Assembly: GCF_018131075.1 (NCBI RefSeq)
Contig: NZ_JAFCLS010000007.1
Coordinates: 185,672 to 249,671, forward strand
Origin: Bradyrhizobium sp. JYMT SZCCT0428
GTDB taxonomy: Bacteria; Pseudomonadota; Alphaproteobacteria; Rhizobiales; Xanthobacteraceae
Length of the DNA stretch: 64,000 bases
Reading direction: 5' to 3'
The notes under the pieces were generated by a model. It was given only the letters and a program-made list of their open reading frames with translations. It had not been told where the DNA came from and did no database searches. Each line of letters starts with the position of its first letter. The first letter of the stretch is position 1. This document shows, piece after piece, positions 34,625 to 43,830 of this stretch. The position numbers were made by a program, and so were the translations under genes.

Positions 34625-34733
34625 CGTCATTGCGAGCGAAGCGAAGCAATCCACCTCGCCGCACAAAGATAGAATGGATTGCGTCGCTGCGCTCTCATGC
34701 ACAAACGCTGCGCGTTTGTTGCAGACAATGACG
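34625..34733. repeat. REP-like inverted repeat (CGTCATTGCGAGCGAAGCG type), interrupted copy 2
   Basis: The left arm CGTCATTGCGAGCGAAGCG is intact. The right arm is broken by an extra hairpin, ACAAACGC/GCGTTTGT, before the final CAATGACG. It lies between the CMD-family and dehydrogenase genes. Confidence 0.8.
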
Positions 34734-34751
34734 AAACAAGGAAATAACACC

Positions 34752-35663
34752 ATGGAAATCGGATTCATCGGCCTCGGCAAGATGGGCTTCCCGATGGCGC
34801 GCCGCCTGATCGAGGCAGGCCATCAGCTCACCGTGTTCGATACGCGGAAGGAAGCCACCGACAAGCTTGTGGCGCTCGGCGCGCAAGTGGCGTCATCGCC
34901 AAAGGATATCGCCGATCGCTGTGAAACGGTGCTGGCGAGCCTGCCGTCGCTGCAGGCCTCGCTCGACGTCGCAACCGGCGCCGGCGGCGTGATCGAAGGC
35001 AAGCGCGTCAAGCGCTTCGTCGACCTCTCCACCGTCGGCTCGCAAATGGCAACGCGGATTCACGGCTTCCTGGCCGCGAAGAACATCGTGCAGATCGACT
35101 CTCCCGTCAGCGGCGGCGTCGGCGGCGCGGAAAAGGGCACGCTCGCCGTGATGGTGTCGGGCCTGCGTGCCGATTGCGACATGCTGAAGCCCGCGCTCGG
35201 CGTCATCGGCAAGGTGTTCTTCATTGGCGAGAAACCGGGTTCCGCGCAGACCATGAAGCTCGCCAATAATTTCCTGTCAGCCACCGCGATGGTGGCGACC
35301 TCGGAAGCGGTGGTGATGGGCGTCAAATCAGGGCTCGATCCCGCCGTGATGGTCGACGTGATCAACGCCGGTTCGGGAATGAATACCGCCAGCCGCGACA
35401 AGTTTCCCCGTGCCGTGCTGCCGCGAACGTTCGACTTCGGCTTCGCCACCGGACTGATGGTGAAAGACGTGCGGCTCGCGCTGGACGAAATGAAATCGCT
35501 GGGGCTGTCGATGGAAGTCGCCGAAGCGGTCGGGCGCCTGTGGGAAGTGGTGATCCGCGATCAGGGCGCGGAGTCGGATTTCACCGAGGCGATCAAGCCG
35601 ATCGAAAAGGCCGCGGGTGTCGTGGTGGGCGGGGCCAAGGGCGGCAGCCACGCCGCGAAGTAA
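34752..35663 (+). CDS. Beta-hydroxyacid dehydrogenase (3-hydroxyisobutyrate dehydrogenase-like)
   Basis: An NAD(P)-dependent oxidoreductase of the 6PGDH superfamily, 303 residues. Rossmann motif IGFIGLGKMGFPMARRL at the N-terminus, substrate-binding DSPVSGGVGGAEKGTLAVM near 118, and the catalytic Lys in MKLANNFLSATAMVATSEA near 172. ATG 34752 has AAGGAA ten bases upstream. Substrate cannot be told among 3-hydroxyisobutyrate, tartronate semialdehyde and relatives. Confidence 0.92.
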   Translation: MEIGFIGLGKMGFPMARRLIEAGHQLTVFDTRKEATDKLVALGAQVASSPKDIADRCETVLASLPSLQASLDVATGAGGVIEGKRVKRFVDLSTVGSQMATRIHGFLAAKNIVQIDSPVSGGVGGAEKGTLAVMVSGLRADCDMLKPALGVIGKVFFIGEKPGSAQTMKLANNFLSATAMVATSEAVVMGVKSGLDPAVMVDVINAGSGMNTASRDKFPRAVLPRTFDFGFATGLMVKDVRLALDEMKSLGLSMEVAEAVGRLWEVVIRDQGAESDFTEAIKPIEKAAGVVVGGAKGGSHAAK

Positions 35664-35668
35664 GGCAT

Positions 35669-35710
35669 CGCGTAGGATTAGGTGGAGCGACATGCTCCAC
35701 CACCTACGCG
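35669..35710. terminator. Hairpin between convergent genes
   Basis: CGCGTAGG/CCTACGCG outside and GGTGGAGC/GCTCCACC inside a 5-base loop form a long near-perfect stem, six bases after the dehydrogenase stop codon. It lies between convergent genes. No T-run. Confidence 0.6.
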
Positions 35711-35720
35711 CCCGATCCGC

Positions 35721-35981
35721 TCAGTAACCCTGGCGATAACGCCGGCCGCTACCTTCCGGACGCCCGCCATAATACGGATTCTCGATGCACTGGGCGGGAA
35801 GGCCCAGCGCCGTCGCGTTGCACTGCTCCAGCGAGGTGTAGGCGCACTCAATGCGTTCACCACCGAAAGTCTGGATCTGCTTGATACAGACTGGATAGCG
35901 CGGATTATAGGTCTGGGCGTGCGCCGGCGACGTCGCCGAAACCGCCGCCATCGTCAAGACAGCCAAAGCCAGAATGCGCAT
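35721..35981 (-). CDS. DUF3551 family secreted protein
   Basis: An 86-residue exported protein: signal peptide MRILALAVLTMAAVSATSPA with cleavage after AHA, then a short Cys-containing domain (YPVCIKQIQTFGGERIECAY, QCNATALGLPAQCIENPYY) with four cysteines, typical of DUF3551, a family abundant in Bradyrhizobium. AAAGGAG lies eight bases before ATG 35981. Function unknown. Confidence 0.88.
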   Translation of the reverse strand: MRILALAVLTMAAVSATSPAHAQTYNPRYPVCIKQIQTFGGERIECAYTSLEQCNATALGLPAQCIENPYYGGRPEGSGRRYRQGY

Positions 35982-36038
35982 CGGAATCTCCTTTGAAATC
36001 GGCACAGTGTCAGCGCGCGCTGACAAATATGCCTTGGG

Positions 36039-37304
36039 TCACAGCCACGGCGCCTGCCGGTCCATCGCGATCAGTTCGTCGACTTCGATACGCGGACGCA
36101 CCACCGCGAATTGATCGTCCTTGACCAGCACTTCGGGCACCAGCGCGCGGGTGTTGTAAAAGCCTGACTGCACCGCACCGTAGGCGCCGGCGGTCATGAT
36201 CGCCAGGAGATCGCCGGCCCTGGGCTCGGGGATCTGGCGGTCGAGCGCCAAATAATCTCCGGTTTCGCAGACCGGCCCGACCACGTCGGCCGTGATCGTC
36301 GGCGTGCCTGGCGCAGCTTCGCGGACCGGCAGGATGTCGTGATGGGCTTCATACAGCGTGGGGCGGATCAGATCGTTCATCGCGGCATCGATGACGACGA
36401 AATTCTTGGCGTCGCCCGGCTTCACATAGATCACGCGTGCCACGAGGATGCCGGCATTGCCGACGATCATCCGGCCCGGCTCGAACATCAGCGTGCAGCC
36501 GAGATTGTGCGTCACCCGCTTGACCATCGCGGCATAGGCGGACGGCAGCGGCGGCGCTTCGCGGTCCATGTGATAGGGAATGCCGAGCCCACCGCCGAAG
36601 TCGATATGCGAGATGTTGTGGCCGTCGGCGCGCAAGGTCCGCACGAAGTCGGAGAGAATCCGGAACGCGGTCTCCATCCGGCTGAGATCCGTGATCTGGC
36701 TGCCGATATGCATGTCGGTGCCGGTGACCTCGATCCCGGGCAGCCTTGCGGCACGGGCGTAGACCTCGCGGGCGCGCGCAATCGGCACGCCGAACTTGTT
36801 CTCGGATTTCCCGGTGGCGATCTTGGCGTGGGTGCCGGCATCGACGTCGGGATTGACGCGCACCGAAATCCGCGCGGTCCGGCCCATTTCGACCGCGAGC
36901 CGCGACAACAATTCCAGTTCAGGCTCGGATTCGACGTTGATGCAGAGGATATCCGCCGCCAGCGCCGCGCGAAGTTCCGCCTCGGTCTTGCCGACGCCGG
37001 AAAACAGGATCTTGTTTGCGGGTATTCCCGCCGCCAGCGCGCGCTTCAACTCGCCGCCGGAAACCACGTCGGCGCCGGCGCCAAGTTTCGCCAGCGTGCG
37101 CAGCACCGACTGGTTGGAATTGGCCTTCATGGCGTAGCAGACCAGTGTCTTCTCGCCGGCGAAGGCCTCGGTGAACACCCGGTAATGGCGCTCCAGCGTC
37201 GCGGTCGAATAGCAATAGAACGGCGTTCCCACGGCATCCGCGAGATCGGAAAGATTGACCGCCTCGGCGTGGAGCACGCCGTTGCGATAGTCGAAATGAT
37301 TCAT
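36039..37304 (-). CDS. lysA: Diaminopimelate decarboxylase
   Basis: Converts meso-diaminopimelate to L-lysine, the last step of lysine synthesis. Fold type III PLP enzyme: the PLP lysine is in CYAMKANSNQSVL near residue 60, HIGSQI near 195, the glycine-rich phosphate loop DFGGGLGIPY near 235, EPGRMIVGNAG near 275, and the intersubunit Cys motif GPVCETGDYLALDR near 345. Preceded by a small lipoprotein gene 11 bp upstream, as in many proteobacteria. Confidence 0.97.
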   Translation of the reverse strand: MNHFDYRNGVLHAEAVNLSDLADAVGTPFYCYSTATLERHYRVFTEAFAGEKTLVCYAMKANSNQSVLRTLAKLGAGADVVSGGELKRALAAGIPANKILFSGVGKTEAELRAALAADILCINVESEPELELLSRLAVEMGRTARISVRVNPDVDAGTHAKIATGKSENKFGVPIARAREVYARAARLPGIEVTGTDMHIGSQITDLSRMETAFRILSDFVRTLRADGHNISHIDFGGGLGIPYHMDREAPPLPSAYAAMVKRVTHNLGCTLMFEPGRMIVGNAGILVARVIYVKPGDAKNFVVIDAAMNDLIRPTLYEAHHDILPVREAAPGTPTITADVVGPVCETGDYLALDRQIPEPRAGDLLAIMTAGAYGAVQSGFYNTRALVPEVLVKDDQFAVVRPRIEVDELIAMDRQAPWL

Positions 37305-37315
37305 GGTGCGCGCGC

Positions 37316-37588
37316 TCAGTTACCCAGCAGCGGGTCGAGTATGAATGGTTTCTTTTTGCCCCTGGCCGCCTCCGGCTGGGCGTCGGACCCGAAGCCCGGA
37401 TTGTATACGCCCGGCTGGGCCGCGCGCTCGGCCTCCGAATCGGTGGCCGCGGATTGCGCCGACGCATTCGAGGCGTTCGGCGGCAGATCAAGGCCGCCCT
37501 TGCGGCCGCAGCCGCCGAGCGCAAGCGCGCTCACGCTCAGCAGGATGATGGCCCATCCCGACGATGTCGGCCGGTAGTTACGTGTCAC
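37316..37588 (-). CDS. Small lipoprotein (LptM-like) upstream of lysA
   Basis: The signal peptide WAIILLSVSALALGGC has a lipobox (LGGC) and GRKGGLDLPP follows the Cys. The proline-rich mature part ends KKKPFILDPLLGN. The layout and position before lysA match the LptM/YifL family, which helps mature the LptDE LPS translocon. GTG 37588 has GGGGA eight bases upstream; the frame stays open to 37666 with no better start. Confidence 0.85.
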   Translation of the reverse strand: MTRNYRPTSSGWAIILLSVSALALGGCGRKGGLDLPPNASNASAQSAATDSEAERAAQPGVYNPGFGSDAQPEAARGKKKPFILDPLLGN

Positions 37589-37701
37589 GACGAAATCCCC
37601 AATGCGCGCCGCACCATACAAAGATTGCCTTGCGATGGCGAGGCCTGACGCCCCCATGAAACCCAAGAAAAACCCAAGAAATTACAGCGAAATTTTTGGC
37701 C

Positions 37702-39099
37702 TCAGCCCAATTTTCGCTCTTTTTCCAGCCGCTTAAGCCAGGACTTGGCCTGAGCCGCCACATTCTTCGGCGCGGTGCCGCCATAGCTGGTGCGGCTCTT
37801 GACCGACGCTTCCACCGACAGCACGCGCAGCGCCTCGCCCGTAATCTTCGGCTCGACCTCCTGCATCGCCTGCAGCGGCAGTTCGTGCAGCGCCACGCCC
37901 TGTTTCGAGGCAAGACCGACGATGCGCCCGGTGACGTGATGGGCGTCGCGGAACGGCATTTTCAGCGTCCGCACCAGCCAGTCGGCGAGGTCGGTGGCGG
38001 TGGCATAGCCCTCGCCCGCGGCCGCCTTCATCCTGTTCTCGTCGGGCACGAGGTCGGCAACCATGCCGGTCATCGCCCGGATCGCCAGCGAGAGGGCGGC
38101 GAACGCTTCCATCGCGCCCTGCTTGTCCTCCTGCATGTCCTTTTGATAGGCGAGCGGCAGCCCCTTCATCACGATCAGGAGCGCCGTCAGCGCGCCGATC
38201 ACCCGCCCGGTCTTGGCGCGCACCAGTTCGGCCGCATCGGGGTTGCGCTTTTGCGGCATGATCGACGAGCCGGTGGTGAACTTGTCGCTCAGCCTGATGA
38301 GGCCGACCAGCGGCGAGGTCCAGATCACGATCTCCTCGGCGAAGCGCGACATATGCACCGCCGCGATCGACGCCGCCGAAAGGGTCTCGAGCACGAAGTC
38401 GCGGTCCGAGACTGCGTCGAGCGAATTGGCCATCGGCCGGTCGAAGCCGAGCGCCTTGGCGGTGGCGTGACGGTCGATCGGAAACGAGGTGCCGGCGAGC
38501 GCGGCCGCACCGAGCGGCGATTCGTTCAGCCGCTTGCGTGCGTCGGCAAAGCGGCCGCGGTCGCGCGCGGCCATCTCGACATAGGCCAGGAGATGATGCC
38601 CGAACGTCACGGGTTGCGCGGTCTGCAGATGGGTGAAGCCGGGCATCACGGTGCCGGCGTGTTCCAGCGCCCGCTCTACCAGGACATGTTGGAACGCGGC
38701 CAGCGCCGCGTCGGTCTCATCGATGGTGTCGCGCACATAGAGACGAAAATCGGTCGCGACCTGGTCGTTGCGCGAACGCGCGGTATGCAGCCGGCCGGCG
38801 GCGGGCCCGATCAGATCGGTCAGCCGGCTCTCGACGTTCATATGAATGTCTTCGAGCGCACGCTTGAAATCGAACGCGCCTTTTTCGATTTCTGACAGAA
38901 TCGTGTCTAGACCTTTGCCGATATTTTTCGCATCACCCGCGGTGATAATGCCCTGCGCCGCAAGCATCGCGGCGTGGGCCTTGGACGCGGCGATGTCCTG
39001 GGAATACATGTGACGGTCGACGTCGATGGAGACGTTGATTTCCTCCATGATCGCATCGGGACGTTCGGTGAACCGGCCGCCCCACATCTTGTTGCTCAT
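37702..39099 (-). CDS. argH: Argininosuccinate lyase
   Basis: Splits argininosuccinate into arginine and fumarate. 465 residues; [20 protein letters not shown] at the N-terminus, the [16 protein letters not shown] block, the [15 protein letters not shown] motif with the catalytic His, and the fumarase/lyase signature [16 protein letters not shown] near 280. It is divergent from tlpA, an order I recall from Bradyrhizobium japonicum. Confidence 0.97.
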   Translation of the reverse strand: MSNKMWGGRFTERPDAIMEEINVSIDVDRHMYSQDIAASKAHAAMLAAQGIITAGDAKNIGKGLDTILSEIEKGAFDFKRALEDIHMNVESRLTDLIGPAAGRLHTARSRNDQVATDFRLYVRDTIDETDAALAAFQHVLVERALEHAGTVMPGFTHLQTAQPVTFGHHLLAYVEMAARDRGRFADARKRLNESPLGAAALAGTSFPIDRHATAKALGFDRPMANSLDAVSDRDFVLETLSAASIAAVHMSRFAEEIVIWTSPLVGLIRLSDKFTTGSSIMPQKRNPDAAELVRAKTGRVIGALTALLIVMKGLPLAYQKDMQEDKQGAMEAFAALSLAIRAMTGMVADLVPDENRMKAAAGEGYATATDLADWLVRTLKMPFRDAHHVTGRIVGLASKQGVALHELPLQAMQEVEPKITGEALRVLSVEASVKSRTSYGGTAPKNVAAQAKSWLKRLEKERKLG

Positions 39100-39239
39100 G
39101 ACTTCTCGCTCACGACTTCTTATTCAGGTGCTGGCTATTCAGGTCTGGCATTTATCGTCGAAACCGGCGAAACGCCGTGCCGGTTTCGGCCGTAACATGA
39201 GCACTGCATAGCCGTATCTGATACAGGATGACAAACGAT

Positions 39240-39917
39240 ATGCCCGAAACGCCTGCCTCTCGCCCGGCCGCCACACGCCGGATCCCCATCGCCGTCGGCG
39301 CGGTCCTGATTGGGGCGGCGATCGGTTTTGCCGGGGTCTACGGGTTCGGCAGCTTCAAGCGCGGCTCGGGCGGCGATGCCGCCTGTGCGGGCGCGGTCGA
39401 GCTGGCGCGCAAGATCGGGCCTTTGGCGCATGGCGAGGTCGCCGCGCTGACCATGGCCACCAGCCCGCTCCGGCTGCCTGACCTCGCGTTCGATGATGCC
39501 GAGGGCAAGCCCCGAAAACTCTCCGACTGGCGCGGCAAGACCGTGCTGGTCAATCTGTGGGCCACCTGGTGCGTGCCCTGCCGGAAAGAGATGCCGGCGC
39601 TCGACAGCCTGCAGACCAAGCTCGGCGGCAAGGATTTCGAGGTGGTCGCGATCAACATCGACACCCGCGATCCCGACAAGCCCAAAAACTTCCTGAAAGA
39701 GGCCAATCTGACCAAATTGGCCTATTTCACCGACGCAAAAGCCAAGGTTTTTCAGGATCTTAAGGGCATCGGCAAGGCGCTGGGCATGCCGACCTCAATC
39801 CTGGTGGACGGCCAGGGCTGCGAAATCGCCAATCTGGCCGGTCCCGCCGAATGGGCCAGCGACGACGCGATTGCGCTGATCAAGGCCGCGGTGAAGCCGG
39901 TGGCGGCGGGGTTCTAA
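39240..39917 (+). CDS. tlpA: Thiol:disulfide interchange protein TlpA
   Basis: Membrane-anchored periplasmic thioredoxin that in B. japonicum reduces partners for cytochrome aa3 assembly (ScoI and CoxB copper sites). N-terminal anchor (IPIAVGAVLIGAAIGFAGVY), then the thioredoxin domain with active site NLWATWCVPCRKEM (Cys-Val-Pro-Cys) and the cis-Pro region GMPTSILVDGQGC. Large stretches match the B. japonicum TlpA sequence as I remember it. ATG 39240 has AGGATG upstream; ATG 39228 is also possible. Confidence 0.94.
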   Translation: MPETPASRPAATRRIPIAVGAVLIGAAIGFAGVYGFGSFKRGSGGDAACAGAVELARKIGPLAHGEVAALTMATSPLRLPDLAFDDAEGKPRKLSDWRGKTVLVNLWATWCVPCRKEMPALDSLQTKLGGKDFEVVAINIDTRDPDKPKNFLKEANLTKLAYFTDAKAKVFQDLKGIGKALGMPTSILVDGQGCEIANLAGPAEWASDDAIALIKAAVKPVAAGF

Positions 39918-39921
39918 GGAT

Positions 39922-40110
39922 TTAGGCGATCGCGTTCAGATTGCCGCCGACGCCCGGCGCCAGGTTGGCCGTCGAGGGGGTGCCGAGCAGGGTCTGGACC
40001 GCGAATTTCTCGGCGTCGTTGTTCTGTTTGATGATCGAGGTCTGAATCTGCTGCTGCAGACCGCCCGCCTGCATGGCGAGCATGCTCGACACCATAGCCA
40101 TCATGTCCAT
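39922..40110 (-). CDS. YjfB-like putative motility protein
   Basis: A 62-residue protein with MDMMAMVSSMLAMQAGGLQQ, helical and methionine-rich at the N-terminus, matching the YjfB_motility family. ATG 40110 has GGGAG upstream. Its 3' end is five bases from that of tlpA, with which it is convergent. The role in motility is only a family label. Confidence 0.72.
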   Translation of the reverse strand: MDMMAMVSSMLAMQAGGLQQQIQTSIIKQNNDAEKFAVQTLLGTPSTANLAPGVGGNLNAIA

Positions 40111-40168
40111 ACGCAAGACTCCCGAAACGCCGGAGGGACCCTAGCGGGCGGTGGTTAATGATCGGTTT

Positions 40169-41020
40169 TCAGCCCGCGCTCGCCGCGAAGGCTGCGCCGA
40201 GGGTGCGCAGCGTCTGCCGCGTGCGGGGATCGGAAGGTTTCGAGTAAAGGATGACTTCGCGGGAGGGCAATGGCGGCAGACCGAGCCGCGGCCCGAGATC
40301 GACGGTATCTGACGGCGCCACCCGGCGCGCCAGCGCGGCCACCGCAAGGCCTGCGGATATGGCGGCTCCAATGGTTGCAAGCCCGCCGCCGACGAAGGCC
40401 TCGGTCCATTGGATGCCGGCGGCGTCGAGCACGTCGACCGCCATGGCGCGAACGCTGCAAGGCTCGGCCTGGGTCGCCAGACGCAGCGGCTCGCCGGGCT
40501 GGCGATAAAAATCCGGCGAGGCCATCCAGCCGAATGGCTCTTCGAACAACACGTCGCCGTCGCGGCGCTTGGCATCGTGGCGCAGCACGATCGCGGCATC
40601 GAGCGTGCCGTCGTCGAAGGCCGCCAGCACGGTGCGGGACGTATCGACCTGCAATTGCATCACCAGACCCGGATCGGTGGCGTTCATCCGCTTCAACAAC
40701 GCGGGCAGTTCTGTTCCGACGATGTGGTGGCTGATGCCGACCACCAGCCGGCGGTGTTCGACGACGAAGGCCCCGATCGCCGACTGATGCGCGGCAACGA
40801 GGTTGCGCGCCGCGCCGAGGAAGGCCGAGCCCTCCGCGGACAGACGAACCAGGCGCGGCGTTCGCTCCAGCAGCCGCCGGCCCAGCCCGTCTTCCAGCCG
40901 CTTGATCTTCAGGCTGACCGCAGATTGCGTGGTGTCCATCGCCTCCGCCGCGCGGGTGAAGCTGTTCAGGTCAGCCACCAGCACAAAGGCCTGGACCGCC
41001 TCGACGTCGAGCGCCTTCAT
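40169..41020 (-). CDS. LysR family transcriptional regulator
   Basis: An N-terminal winged helix (NSFTRAAEAMDTTQSAVSLK, then IKRLEDGLGRRLLERT) at residues 15-55 and a C-terminal effector domain, 283 residues in all. It is divergent from the tautomerase and frameshifted aminotransferase genes, which it probably controls. The start can be ATG 41020 or 41026. Confidence 0.92.
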   Translation of the reverse strand: MKALDVEAVQAFVLVADLNSFTRAAEAMDTTQSAVSLKIKRLEDGLGRRLLERTPRLVRLSAEGSAFLGAARNLVAAHQSAIGAFVVEHRRLVVGISHHIVGTELPALLKRMNATDPGLVMQLQVDTSRTVLAAFDDGTLDAAIVLRHDAKRRDGDVLFEEPFGWMASPDFYRQPGEPLRLATQAEPCSVRAMAVDVLDAAGIQWTEAFVGGGLATIGAAISAGLAVAALARRVAPSDTVDLGPRLGLPPLPSREVILYSKPSDPRTRQTLRTLGAAFAASAG

Positions 41021-41050
41021 GGCCATCTATTTAAAAATGAAATCACTGAA

Positions 41051-41067
41051 ATAGTATTCCATACCAT
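41051..41067. promoter_or_regulatory. Candidate LysR operator
   Basis: GTAT-TCC-ATAC within ATAGTATTCCATACCAT is an interrupted palindrome (T-N11-A class) in the AT-rich 112-bp space between the divergent lysR and tautomerase genes. Position supports it; it is otherwise untested. Confidence 0.4.
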
Positions 41068-41132
41068 TTTACAATGATCAAGAGGCGCCTAGGTTTGGTC
41101 GACGCCAACCGATCGACGCCAGGAGATCCACC

Positions 41133-41516
41133 ATGCCACTCACCCGGGTTTCATTGCGACGGGGCAAGCCCGCCGCCTACCACAAGGCCATCCTTGAAGG
41201 CCTCTACCGCGCCATGCGCGAGACCTTCGATGTGCCCGAAGGCGATCGCTTCATGACGATCTCGGAACATGACGAAGGCGATTTCGTCTACGGCGCAGAC
41301 TATCTCGGCATCAAGCGCAGCGACGATCTGGTGATTATTCAACTCACCGTCAGCAACACGCGGCCGGTGGCGCAAAAGCAGAAGCTGTATCGACGCATCG
41401 TCGAGCTTCTCGCCGAAAGCCCCGGCCTGCGGCCTGAGGACATCTTCATCAACCTCGTCGAGGTGCTTCCCGAAAACTGGTCGTTCGGCCATGGCGAGGC
41501 GCAATACGTCCGGTGA
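41133..41516 (+). CDS. Tautomerase (4-oxalocrotonate tautomerase superfamily)
   Basis: Begins MPLTRVSLRRGKPAAYHKAI, so after removal of Met the catalytic amino-terminal Pro is in place. 127 residues, longer than 4-OT (62) and similar to MSAD/CHMI-type members. The C-terminal half has EVLPENWSFGHGEAQYV, as in the tautomerase_2 group. The following aminotransferase gene starts five bases after the stop codon. Confidence 0.9.
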   Translation: MPLTRVSLRRGKPAAYHKAILEGLYRAMRETFDVPEGDRFMTISEHDEGDFVYGADYLGIKRSDDLVIIQLTVSNTRPVAQKQKLYRRIVELLAESPGLRPEDIFINLVEVLPENWSFGHGEAQYVR

Positions 41517-41521
41517 CCGCC

Positions 41522-42723
41522 ATGCCAGCACTTTCGCCGCGCATGCACGGCATTCACGCTTCCCCCGCATCGATCCTGCGCCGCCGCGCCCGCGAGCTGC
41601 GCGCGGCCGGCCGCGACATCATCGAGTTGTCTTCGGGCAATCTCGACTTTGCAACGCCGGACCATGTGATCGCCGCCGCGCACGCCGCGGCACTGCGCGG
41701 CGAAACCCGTTATACCGACGTCGACGGCACGCGGGAGCTGAAGCGGGCGGTGCGTGCCGCATTGCTGCGCGACCGTCGTCTCAGCTATGCGCAGGACGAG
41801 ATCATCATCTGCAACGGCTCGACGCAGGCACTGTTCAACGCCTGCAGGCGACGCTGGCGCTGGGTGACGAGGTGATCATCCCTGCGCCCTATTGGGCGCC
41901 CTATCTCGATCAGGTCCGCCTGAGCGGCGGAACGCCGGTCATCGTGCCCTGCCCGCAGAACAACGGTTTCAAGCTGCGCGCGGACGATCTGCGGACGGCG
42001 ATCACGGCGCGCACGCGCTGGCTCATCATCAACAATCCCGTCAATCCCTCCGGCGCCGTTTACTCGGCGGGCGAATTGTCCGCCATCGCCGCGGTGCTGT
42101 TGCAGCATCCGGACATCTGGATCCTCGCCGACGGCCTCTACGAGCACATGGTGTTTGGCGGCATCCCCGCGCCGACGCTCGCCGCAATCGAGCCCCGCCT
42201 GAGGCCACGGACGCTGACTATCAGCGGCGTTGCCAAGAGCTACGCCATGATGGGATGGCGGGTCGGTTATGCCGCCGGACCTTCCGCGCTGATCCGTGCG
42301 ATGACCACGGTCCAGTCGCAGACCACCAACGGCGCTTCATCGATCAGCCAGGCCGCCGCGGTGGCAGCGCTCAACGGACCGCAGGAACTTTTGTCCGAAC
42401 GCGCTTCCGTCCTGCGCAGCAAGCGCGACCTTTTTGGCGAGATAGTGAATGATTGCGTGGGTCTGTCGTGCGAGCCGCCGGAAGGCACGTTCTACCTGCT
42501 GATCGCCTGCGCCGGGGTGATCGGCAAACGTAGCCCGGACGGCAAGCTGATCGCCACCGACCGCGACTTTGCGGCTTACCTGCTCGACCACGCCGATCTG
42601 GTGGTCGTTGCCGGCGAGGATTTCGGCTTGTCGCCCTATATCCGCGTCAGCTTTGCCAATCCGACATCGACCATCGAGGAAGCGGGAAGGCGATTGCAGC
42701 GCGCATGCGACGCGCTGCGGTGA
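41522..42723 (+). pseudogene. Class I/II aminotransferase, frameshifted
   Basis: The first part (MPALSPRMHGIHASPASILR to ICNGSTQALFNA) is in one frame and the rest (LQATLALGDEVIIPAPYWAP to the end) in another. One base is missing near 41840-41843, where AACGCCTGCAGGCG would read in frame as AAC-GCN-CTG-CAG. The PLP Lys is in SGVAKSYAMMGWRVGY, and NNPVNPSGAVY and ADGLYEHMV are intact, so apart from this one site the gene looks functional. It may be a recent mutation or a sequencing error. Co-transcribed with the tautomerase gene. Confidence 0.85.
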
Positions 42724-42760
42724 CGCGTCGGCGGCCGCTCGACCTGACTGACGAGAGGAA

Positions 42761-43642
42761 TTACCGCGTCGGCACCGGCTTGTCGCCGCGGTAGTCGTAG
42801 AAACCGCGCTGGGTCTTGCGGCCGAGCCAGCCGGCTTCGACGTATTTCACAAGCAGCGGGCACGGCCGGTATTTCGAATCCGCCAGCCCCTCATGCAGCA
42901 CCTGCATGATCGACAGGCAGGTATCGAGGCCGATGAAATCGGCCAGCTCCAGCGGCCCCATCGGATGGTGCGCGCCGAGCTTCATCGCCGCATCGATCGC
43001 CTCGACGTTGCCGACGCCTTCATACAGCGTGTAGATCGCCTCGTTGATCATCGGCAGCAGGATGCGATTGACGATGAAGGCCGGGAAATCCTCGGACACC
43101 GCGATCTGCTTGCCGACCTTGGTGACAAAGGCCTTGGCGGTATCGAACGTCTCGTCATCGGTGGCGATGCCGCGGATCAGTTCGACCAGTTCCATCGCGG
43201 GCACCGGATTCATGAAATGAATGCCGATGAACTTCTCGGGGCGGTCGGTCGAGGCGGCGAGCCGTGTGATCGAAATCGACGAGGAATTGGTGGCGACGAT
43301 AGCTTCCGGCTTCAGCACCGCGCAGACGTCGTGGAAGATCTTGCGCTTGACCTCTTCCTTTTCGACCGCGGTTTCGATCACGAGGTCGCAGTCCGAAAGC
43401 CCTTCGATGGTTTCGGTCGAGGTGATACGGTCCAGCGCCTGCTTGCGCGCGTCCTCGGTGATCATCTTTTTGACGACCTGGCGCGACAGGTTGCCGTTGA
43501 TGGTCGCCATCGCCGATTTCAGCCGATCGGCGGACACGTCGTTGAGCACCACGTCCAGGCCGGCCAGCGCCGCCACATGGGCGATGCCATTGCCCATCTG
43601 GCCCGAGCCGATCACGCCGACCTTCTTGATTGTCACCGCCAT
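42761..43642 (-). CDS. 3-hydroxybutyryl-CoA dehydrogenase
   Basis: NAD-dependent oxidation of 3-hydroxyacyl-CoA. Rossmann motif VGVIGSGQMGNGIAHVAALA, catalytic His-Glu in GIHFMNPVPAMELVELIRG and the C-terminal GAHHPMGPLELADFIGLDTC. The gene is probably an operon with etfA and etfB upstream on the same strand; the flavoprotein takes electrons from acyl-CoA dehydrogenation. ATG 43642 has GGTGGA upstream; the frame is open to 43684. Confidence 0.95.
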   Translation of the reverse strand: MAVTIKKVGVIGSGQMGNGIAHVAALAGLDVVLNDVSADRLKSAMATINGNLSRQVVKKMITEDARKQALDRITSTETIEGLSDCDLVIETAVEKEEVKRKIFHDVCAVLKPEAIVATNSSSISITRLAASTDRPEKFIGIHFMNPVPAMELVELIRGIATDDETFDTAKAFVTKVGKQIAVSEDFPAFIVNRILLPMINEAIYTLYEGVGNVEAIDAAMKLGAHHPMGPLELADFIGLDTCLSIMQVLHEGLADSKYRPCPLLVKYVEAGWLGRKTQRGFYDYRGDKPVPTR

Positions 43643-43726
43643 CTTGTCATCCACCCGAACGGCACGCATATCGCGCCAGTTCATCCCGTTAGGCCCCGGT
43701 CCGAACCGAGGCTTAAACCTGTTTTC

Positions 43727-43775
43727 GACGCGTTTTCTTCAAGCGAACCCGGTAGCCACTTCGCTTGAAAACGCT
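43727..43775. repeat. Palindromic intergenic element (GACGCGTTTTCTT type), copy D
   Basis: GACGCGTTTTCTTCAAGCG and CGCTTGAAAACGCT arms flank AACCCGGTAGCCACTT. It lies between etfA and the 3-hydroxybutyryl-CoA dehydrogenase gene, so may affect read-through in the operon. Confidence 0.75.
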
Positions 43776-43830
43776 GTCCCTAGATTAACACCGGCCGGAG
43801 CTTACGCGTCCGGCCGCTGTTTGACTGCCG

